Assembly (NCBI GenBank): GCA_051004815.1
Contig: JBPCJY010000212.1
Span: 1-64,000 of the forward strand
DNA length: 64,000 bases
Source of the DNA: JBBQXY01 sp051004815
GTDB taxonomy: Bacteria > Chloroflexota > Ktedonobacteria > Ktedonobacterales > Ktedonobacteraceae
Direction of reading: 5' to 3'
Part shown: positions 59,509 through 64,000 of the stretch, in pieces
How positions within the stretch are numbered: the stretch's first letter is position 1
How the letters are laid out: each line of letters begins with the position of its first letter
Made by a program: the position numbers and the translations under genes
Notes under the pieces: model-generated
The model's input: the letters and a program-made list of their open reading frames with translations, nothing else
Told to the model about the DNA's origin: nothing
Databases searched by the model: none

Positions 59509-60522
59509 ATGCAATCAAATATAAAGAAAGCGGAAGTGGTCGTCATCACGGGGGCTTCGGCTGGTGTTGGGCGTGCCATCGTGCAAGCCTTTGCGAAGCG
59601 AGGAGCGCACATTGGGCTGCTGGCTCGTGGTCACGAAGGGTTGGAAGGCGCACGCAGAGACGTTGAGAAGTTTGCGGGACAAGCCCTGGTAATACCAACT
59701 GACACGGCTGACGCTGACCAGGTAGAAGCAGCAGCAGCTAAGGTCGAGGCGACCTTCGGGCCAATCGATATTTGGATCAATGTTGCCATGGCTTCGGTTT
59801 TTTCGCCTGTAAAGGAAATGAAGCCTGAGGATTATAAGCGTGTTACTGAAGTGGCGTATCTTGGATACGTCTATGGAACGCTGGCCGCGCTCCGTCGCAT
59901 GCTACCACGCGACAAGGGTACGATCATTCAGATCGGTTCCGCCCTGGCCTATAGAGGTATTCCACTGCAATCAGCCTATTGTGGAGCTAAACATGCGATT
60001 CAGGGCTTTACTGAGTCGTTGCGCTGTGAGTTAATCCATGATAAAAGCAACGTAAAAATCACGATGGTACAACTCCCGGCGGTCAACACACCACAGTTCG
60101 GATGGGTCAAGAGCCGCCTCCCCAACAAAGCCCAACCTGTACCCCCGATTTATCAGCCCGAAGTGATCGCCGATGGCGTCACCTACGTTGTCGACCACTA
60201 TCGGCGTCAGCTCTTCATCGGTTTATCCACCGTCATCGTGATACAAGCCAATAAGATTGTGCCAGGATTCGGAGACTGGTATCTCGGCAAGACAGGCTTC
60301 AAGTCGCAACAGACCAGTCAACGTGCTGACCCGAATGCTCCCAACAATCTGTGGAAGCCTGTCGATGAAGACCGCGATTTTGGGGCGCATGGTACCTTCG
60401 ATGATAGGGCGAATGGGAAAAGCTGGCAACTCTGGGCGGATACCCATCGTGGCTGGCTCGCGCTCGCCGGTGCTGCCGTTGCAGGAGCGATTACCACTGC
60501 TGTGATCAGGAGGGGAAAATGA
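59509..60522 (+). CDS. SDR family oxidoreductase with a C-terminal membrane segment
   Basis: 337 residues. VVITGASAGVGRAIVQAFAKRG, then IDIWINVAMASVF and the catalytic IGSALAYRGIPLQSAYCGAK (Ser, Tyr, Lys). After ~250 residues comes a ~60-residue linker and a hydrophobic C-terminal segment with a short basic tail (AAVAGAITTAVIRRGK). NVAMA replaces the usual NNAG. The stop overlaps the VKOR-like gene by 4 nt, so the two are coupled; perhaps a quinone or lipid substrate at the membrane. Confidence 0.85.
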   Translation: MQSNIKKAEVVVITGASAGVGRAIVQAFAKRGAHIGLLARGHEGLEGARRDVEKFAGQALVIPTDTADADQVEAAAAKVEATFGPIDIWINVAMASVFSPVKEMKPEDYKRVTEVAYLGYVYGTLAALRRMLPRDKGTIIQIGSALAYRGIPLQSAYCGAKHAIQGFTESLRCELIHDKSNVKITMVQLPAVNTPQFGWVKSRLPNKAQPVPPIYQPEVIADGVTYVVDHYRRQLFIGLSTVIVIQANKIVPGFGDWYLGKTGFKSQQTSQRADPNAPNNLWKPVDEDRDFGAHGTFDDRANGKSWQLWADTHRGWLALAGAAVAGAITTAVIRRGK

Positions 60523-61034
60523 AACCGGAGACATTAAGTCAGGAATTGCGGCTCGGCTCAGGGGATTTTCTGATGCAGCGGCGTAGTGTCGTTGGTCTCT
60601 CCATGGTTGCGGTTGGTGCTATGGGGCTTATCACGCTGTACCAAATGGGCATCATCAAGCACCTACCTGAGCCTCCTCTGCCGGGTCTGGATGCTGACAG
60701 GGTAGATGCCTCGGCTGAAGCCTACTCGCGTTTCTCGACCCCCGATGGCGTACTCGGACTCGGCAATTATGCTGTGACCATGGGTTTAGCCGCGATGGGA
60801 GGACAAGACCGTGCGCAGCAGCAGCCATGGATTCCATTAGCCTTGGCTGCAAAAGTGGCGTTTGACACCTCTCAAGCACTTCGGCTGTTCTTTGATCAAA
60901 AGATCAAGTATCATGCATTTTGTTCCTGGTGTTTGCTAGCAGCAGGTACCACGCTTGCCACGGTGCCTTTGGTGATCCCAGAGACATATGCCGCCATTCG
61001 TCACCTGCTCCATAAGACCCAAACAAGCTCGTAA
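60519..61034 (+). CDS. Vitamin K epoxide reductase (VKOR)-like membrane protein
   Basis: 171 residues with about 4 hydrophobic segments. The KYHAFCSWCLLAAGTTLATV segment near residues 130-150 has the CxxC of VKOR next to a quinone, and two helices precede it. VKOR proteins reoxidise disulfide-forming partners using quinone. The pair of loop cysteines seen in full VKOR is absent in the N-terminal half, so activity may differ or need a partner. Coupled to the SDR by a 4 nt overlap. Confidence 0.75.
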   Translation: MKPETLSQELRLGSGDFLMQRRSVVGLSMVAVGAMGLITLYQMGIIKHLPEPPLPGLDADRVDASAEAYSRFSTPDGVLGLGNYAVTMGLAAMGGQDRAQQQPWIPLALAAKVAFDTSQALRLFFDQKIKYHAFCSWCLLAAGTTLATVPLVIPETYAAIRHLLHKTQTSS

Positions 61035-61047
61035 GGAGGTAATACAC

Positions 61048-62469
61048 ATGGCTTTATGGACACGGAAGCAGCAACAAGAGACATCGCGGTCGCGACAACC
61101 TGATGAAGAACCAGCTTCGCAGTATAATCGCTTTCTGGTCTACACCGCGACAGGTGTGACGGCTATAGGGGGATTACTCTTTGGGTTTGATACCGGTGTT
61201 ATCTCAGGCGCGGTGCTGTTTCTCAAAAAAGACTTTGCACTTAATTCGCTCACAGAAGAGATAGCGGTGAGTGCCATCCTGATAGGAGCTATTTTCGGCA
61301 GTGCAATCGCCGGGAAATTGAGTGATGCTCTTGGCCGGAAGCTTGTCATTCTCAGTGTTTGTGTGATCTTCGCCATCGGTGCAATTCTGACCGCCTTTTC
61401 ACCAAACGTGTGGGTGTTCGTGGCATTTCGTATCATCGTAGGGTTCGCTCTGGGCATGGATGCGGTCGTGGCTCCGGTCTATATCTCAGAAATAGCTCCC
61501 CGTAACCTGCGCGGTGGACTCGTGACGATCAATCAGTTCCTCCTGACCGTGGGTATTGCTGTGGCTTACTGGACCGATCTCGCTTTCGCTCACGCGAATC
61601 TAGGCTGGCGACCGATGTTCGCTGTCGCTGCGATCCCTGCCACTATCCATTTTATTGTGATGCTTTTTCTCCCCGATACGCCGCGCTGGTATGCAAGTAA
61701 AGACAAATGGGAGCGAGCCAAACAGGTACTGGGACGCTTCGTAGGAGAGGAGAAAGATGAGGAACTGAAGATCATTCGTGAATCAGTAGAAGCAACCAAA
61801 CACTCATCGGCTCGTGAGCTCTTTCGGCCTGGGCTGCGAATGGCACTGATTGTGGGGATAGGTCTGGCCATTTTTCAGCAATTTGTTGGTATCAACACCA
61901 TCATCTACTATGCGCCAACCATTTTTGGTTATGCTGGTTTTACATCAGCGTCGGGAGCCATCTTAGCAACCAGCGTAGTTGGTGTAGTGAACGTCCTATC
62001 TACCCTGGTCGTCATCTTTTTGGTGGATCGTGTAGGGCGACGCCCGCTCCTCTTCGTTGGTCTCGCAGGGATGTTAGTGACCCTGATCGCTATAGGTCTC
62101 ATTTTTGCGTTTGGTCCTACGCACGTCGGTTTCCTGATCCTGGTCGCCTTGATTCTCTATATCATCTCGTTTGCCATTAGCCTGGGACCAGTCTACTGGC
62201 TTATGAGTTCAGAGATTTTCCCCAACCGCCTGCGGGGAAGGGGAGCAAGCTTCGCGGCCACATCGAACTGGGCAGCGAATCTACTGGTCAGTATCACCTT
62301 TCTCTCGCTGATCGGTGCGCTAGGGAAACCGTTCACGTTTTGGCTCTATGCCGTGCTCGCGATAGCGGCCTTCATCTTCTGCTGGCGGTTTGTGCCTGAA
62401 ACGAAGGGAAAACGCTTGGAGCAGATCGAAGCGTACTGGAAGAATGGGCGGCAATGGCAGAACGAGTGA
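61048..62469 (+). CDS. MFS sugar porter family transporter
   Basis: 473 residues from the ATG at 61048 (AAGGAGGT 7 nt before). 12 membrane segments. GGLLFGFDTGVISGAVLFLK, GKLSDALGRKLVI, APRNLRGGLVTINQFLLTVG, QQFVGINTIIYYAPTIF, DRVGRRPLLF and PETKGKRLEQIE are the sugar-porter signature motifs. Imports a hexose, pentose or polyol by proton symport. Follows the VKOR gene after 13 nt. Confidence 0.93.
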   Translation: MALWTRKQQQETSRSRQPDEEPASQYNRFLVYTATGVTAIGGLLFGFDTGVISGAVLFLKKDFALNSLTEEIAVSAILIGAIFGSAIAGKLSDALGRKLVILSVCVIFAIGAILTAFSPNVWVFVAFRIIVGFALGMDAVVAPVYISEIAPRNLRGGLVTINQFLLTVGIAVAYWTDLAFAHANLGWRPMFAVAAIPATIHFIVMLFLPDTPRWYASKDKWERAKQVLGRFVGEEKDEELKIIRESVEATKHSSARELFRPGLRMALIVGIGLAIFQQFVGINTIIYYAPTIFGYAGFTSASGAILATSVVGVVNVLSTLVVIFLVDRVGRRPLLFVGLAGMLVTLIAIGLIFAFGPTHVGFLILVALILYIISFAISLGPVYWLMSSEIFPNRLRGRGASFAATSNWAANLLVSITFLSLIGALGKPFTFWLYAVLAIAAFIFCWRFVPETKGKRLEQIEAYWKNGRQWQNE

Positions 62470-62499
62470 TACACGGCAACGTCTCTCGAAGTGGTGCTT

Positions 62500-62533
62500 G
62501 AGAGAGTGCTGGTTGTGGCCTCCTCACTCTCTC
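62500..62533. terminator. Hairpin terminator between convergent genes
   Basis: GAGAGAGTG (62500-62508) and CACTCTCTC (62525-62533) form a 9 bp perfect stem between the sugar porter and hydrolase genes. Confidence 0.55.
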
Positions 62534-62559
62534 GATTATAGATAGCCATTGCTCGTGTT

Positions 62560-63423
62560 TCAAGAAATGAATGCACGCATTTCCTGTACCGGGCCTGGCT
62601 CAACACCAAACAAGATGGTGTAGTGGTTCAATGTCGGGTAGTTGACAAAGCGGCAATCCTTAATAGAGCGGTGGGCTGCTGCTGCCGCGGCCTCTGGTAA
62701 CAACTGATCGTTGTCGGAAAACATTCCTTGCCCGGCTCGCAATAATAGCGTTGGCACCTGGACATTGGCCCATTGCTCTTCGGGTCGGGCCTCAGAGTAA
62801 CGACGGCCCTCCTCGATTACCCCTTCGCGATAACACTTTGACGCGACGGAACCATCACTACTGCGCTTTACGTCGTGCTCGAAGTAGGTATCTGTATATT
62901 CATTCCAATAAGGGCCTAAAAAAGGCGCGAGTTTCAAACGCTGGATATATTCCTCGAAAGAAGGGACGGAGTTACCTAGTCGGCTGATTGAGGCAGTGAG
63001 CCAGGCCGGTTGCTCTTCAGGGGTATTCCAGGGTAGTGGTGCTCCGGCATCAACCAGAATCAGTTTACTGAGCTTAGTGGGATAGTGGGCCGCGAAATAG
63101 AGCGAAATGAGTGCGCCCAACGAGTGTCCAATGATGATCGGACGCTCTAATCCCCACGCATCTATGAGTTGCGCTAAATCTTCCGCGTGAATGGGGACGC
63201 TATAGCCCTGTTCCGGCTTATCACTATCGCCGCGTCCACGTAGATCATAGGCATACACCTGATGATCGCGGGCGAGATCATCTGCCACAGCCTGAAAAAA
63301 AAAGGCATTGGCGGTGAGACCATGTACGCAGACGATAGGTGGCCCCTGTGTACCCCATTTGACATAATGAAAGGTAAGGGCAGCGGTAGAAATGAAATCC
63401 TCAAGCACTGGTTTCGTCGGCAT
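62560..63423 (-). CDS. Alpha/beta hydrolase
   Basis: 287 residues. PIVCVHGLTANAFFFQAVAD is the oxyanion region, AYDLRGRGDSDKP follows, and the nucleophile elbow is IIGHSLGALISLYFA. The acid and His lie near SDNDQLLPEAAA and NYPTLNHYTILFG. Single-domain enzyme with an epoxide-hydrolase-like lid. Substrate unknown. The start overlaps the upstream HIT gene by 23 nt, so the two are co-transcribed. Confidence 0.88.
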   Translation of the reverse strand: MPTKPVLEDFISTAALTFHYVKWGTQGPPIVCVHGLTANAFFFQAVADDLARDHQVYAYDLRGRGDSDKPEQGYSVPIHAEDLAQLIDAWGLERPIIIGHSLGALISLYFAAHYPTKLSKLILVDAGAPLPWNTPEEQPAWLTASISRLGNSVPSFEEYIQRLKLAPFLGPYWNEYTDTYFEHDVKRSSDGSVASKCYREGVIEEGRRYSEARPEEQWANVQVPTLLLRAGQGMFSDNDQLLPEAAAAAAHRSIKDCRFVNYPTLNHYTILFGVEPGPVQEMRAFIS

Positions 63424-64000
63424 ACGCTGCTCCTTGCTCTTGAAATTCGCGCCATTTACGCCTGGTTGCGGTTATCAATGGGCCGCCTTCTTCAAACCTC
63501 TGTTGCTGTGAACGCCAGTGCGCATGTTTTGTGCGTGTGGAGACACCATGCCATAACACGTCTTTGATGATGTGCATATAATGCTCTAGATTTGGGGTAA
63601 AGAGGAGAGCGTTTGACTCGTCCTCCATGTAAAAGTACTGTCCCTCAGTGGCATACCACGCACGGATATCATCCTGTGAACGTACGACACGACTATGCAA
63701 CTGCTCTGACAAGCTGTACTCGGTGTCGCCAAAGGGAAAACAATGCAGGTGGGCATGAAAAACTGTTTGGCGGAAGACGCCATGTTCCCAGAAGACAGCG
63801 GGAACATAATAGCGAGCAAAAAATTGTTGCACTTCCTGCTTTAATGCGCGTAGCTCAGCATCCAAATCGCGTGGCACAGCACCATAGCAGGCATAGTGAG
63901 ACTTGGGGATAATCAGGATATGGCCTTCAATAAGTGGAGCATGATCGGTGACGAGTAAAAAGGAATGCGTCTCCTTCAAGATGTTAAATGCGATATCGTT
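63401..64000 (-). CDS. HIT family protein, 5' end cut by the right edge
   Basis: At least 199 residues are visible, with the frame open to the window edge (NDIAFNILKETHSFLLVTDH at the left of the protein). GHILIIPKSHYACYGA is the first conserved segment and FHAHLHCFPF carries the His triad. HIT enzymes hydrolyse nucleoside phosphoramidates or dinucleotides. A C-terminal extension of ~100 residues rich in His/Tyr/Arg is longer than in canonical HIT proteins. The true start lies outside the window. Confidence 0.8.
   Translation of the reverse strand, partial: NDIAFNILKETHSFLLVTDHAPLIEGHILIIPKSHYACYGAVPRDLDAELRALKQEVQQFFARYYVPAVFWEHGVFRQTVFHAHLHCFPFGDTEYSLSEQLHSRVVRSQDDIRAWYATEGQYFYMEDESNALLFTPNLEHYMHIIKDVLWHGVSTRTKHAHWRSQQQRFEEGGPLITATRRKWREFQEQGAAYADETSA

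Noticed and set aside
1..64000. CRISPR arrays, tRNA or rRNA genes
   Set aside because: No regularly spaced direct repeats and no rRNA or tRNA-like sequence were noticed on reading; a dedicated tRNA scan could still find one.

Overview
The window looks like chromosomal DNA of a Gram-positive-like, aerobic, polymer-storing heterotroph, most plausibly a member of the Ktedonobacteria (Chloroflexota). This is inferred from gene content only: a MalT-type LuxR regulator, class III polyhydroxyalkanoate (PHA) synthase genes, a CtaC/D/E/G/B plus SCO oxidase operon, lipoproteins without outer-membrane machinery, and long U-tract-free hairpins after many genes. No rRNA, tRNA or CRISPR array was seen.

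Layout. 1-3450 is a decayed mobile zone. It holds an IS4-type transposase gene cut off by the window edge and split by a ~219 bp MITE-like insert, a MalT/LuxR regulator, a frameshifted ISAs1-type transposase remnant and a broken response-regulator fragment. 3661-13039 carries housekeeping and envelope genes: an HtrA-type protease, a PAC2 protein, a secreted phosphoesterase, an RluA-type pseudouridine synthase on a predicted leaderless mRNA, a PadR regulator coupled to an unusual prefix-PP2C phosphatase fusion, an FAD oxidoreductase and a DUF4349 lipoprotein. 13328-16477 is the PHA cluster (phaE, phaC, phaB). 16597-28247 mixes a 2H phosphoesterase, an orphan B12/PLP aminomutase beta subunit (KamE type), a metallophosphoesterase, an amino acid permease, an M20 peptidase, an SDR, a winged-helix protein, a GrdB/PrdB-like predicted selenoprotein with an in-frame UGA, a polysaccharide deacetylase and a family 3 glycosidase.

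28266-41782 reads as one large minus-strand operon, started by a near-consensus promoter. It runs from a complete Liv-type ABC importer through an LLM flavoenzyme, a two-domain FAD monooxygenase/OYE enzyme of the salicylyl-CoA/2-aminobenzoyl-CoA type, an SDR, an enoyl-CoA hydratase, a RidA protein, an acyl-CoA dehydrogenase and a PaaK-type CoA ligase. Together these suggest uptake, CoA activation, ring hydroxylation/reduction and beta-oxidation of an aromatic acid, with anthranilate the best guess.

43380-50069 is a second minus-strand operon for a heme-copper oxidase: a cupredoxin-like protein, CtaC, CtaD, subunit III, CtaG, SCO1 and CtaB. An NnrS-like membrane protein converges on it. Divergent from it are a zinc-ribbon membrane protein, a beta-propeller protein and a TlpA-type thioredoxin. 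53169-64000 is a looser collection: a stress-type protein, a ParE/RelE toxin-antitoxin pair, an amidohydrolase, a coiled-coil protein, a methyltransferase, SDRs, a 3-hydroxybutyryl-CoA dehydrogenase, a VKOR-like protein, a sugar porter, an alpha/beta hydrolase and a HIT protein cut by the right edge.
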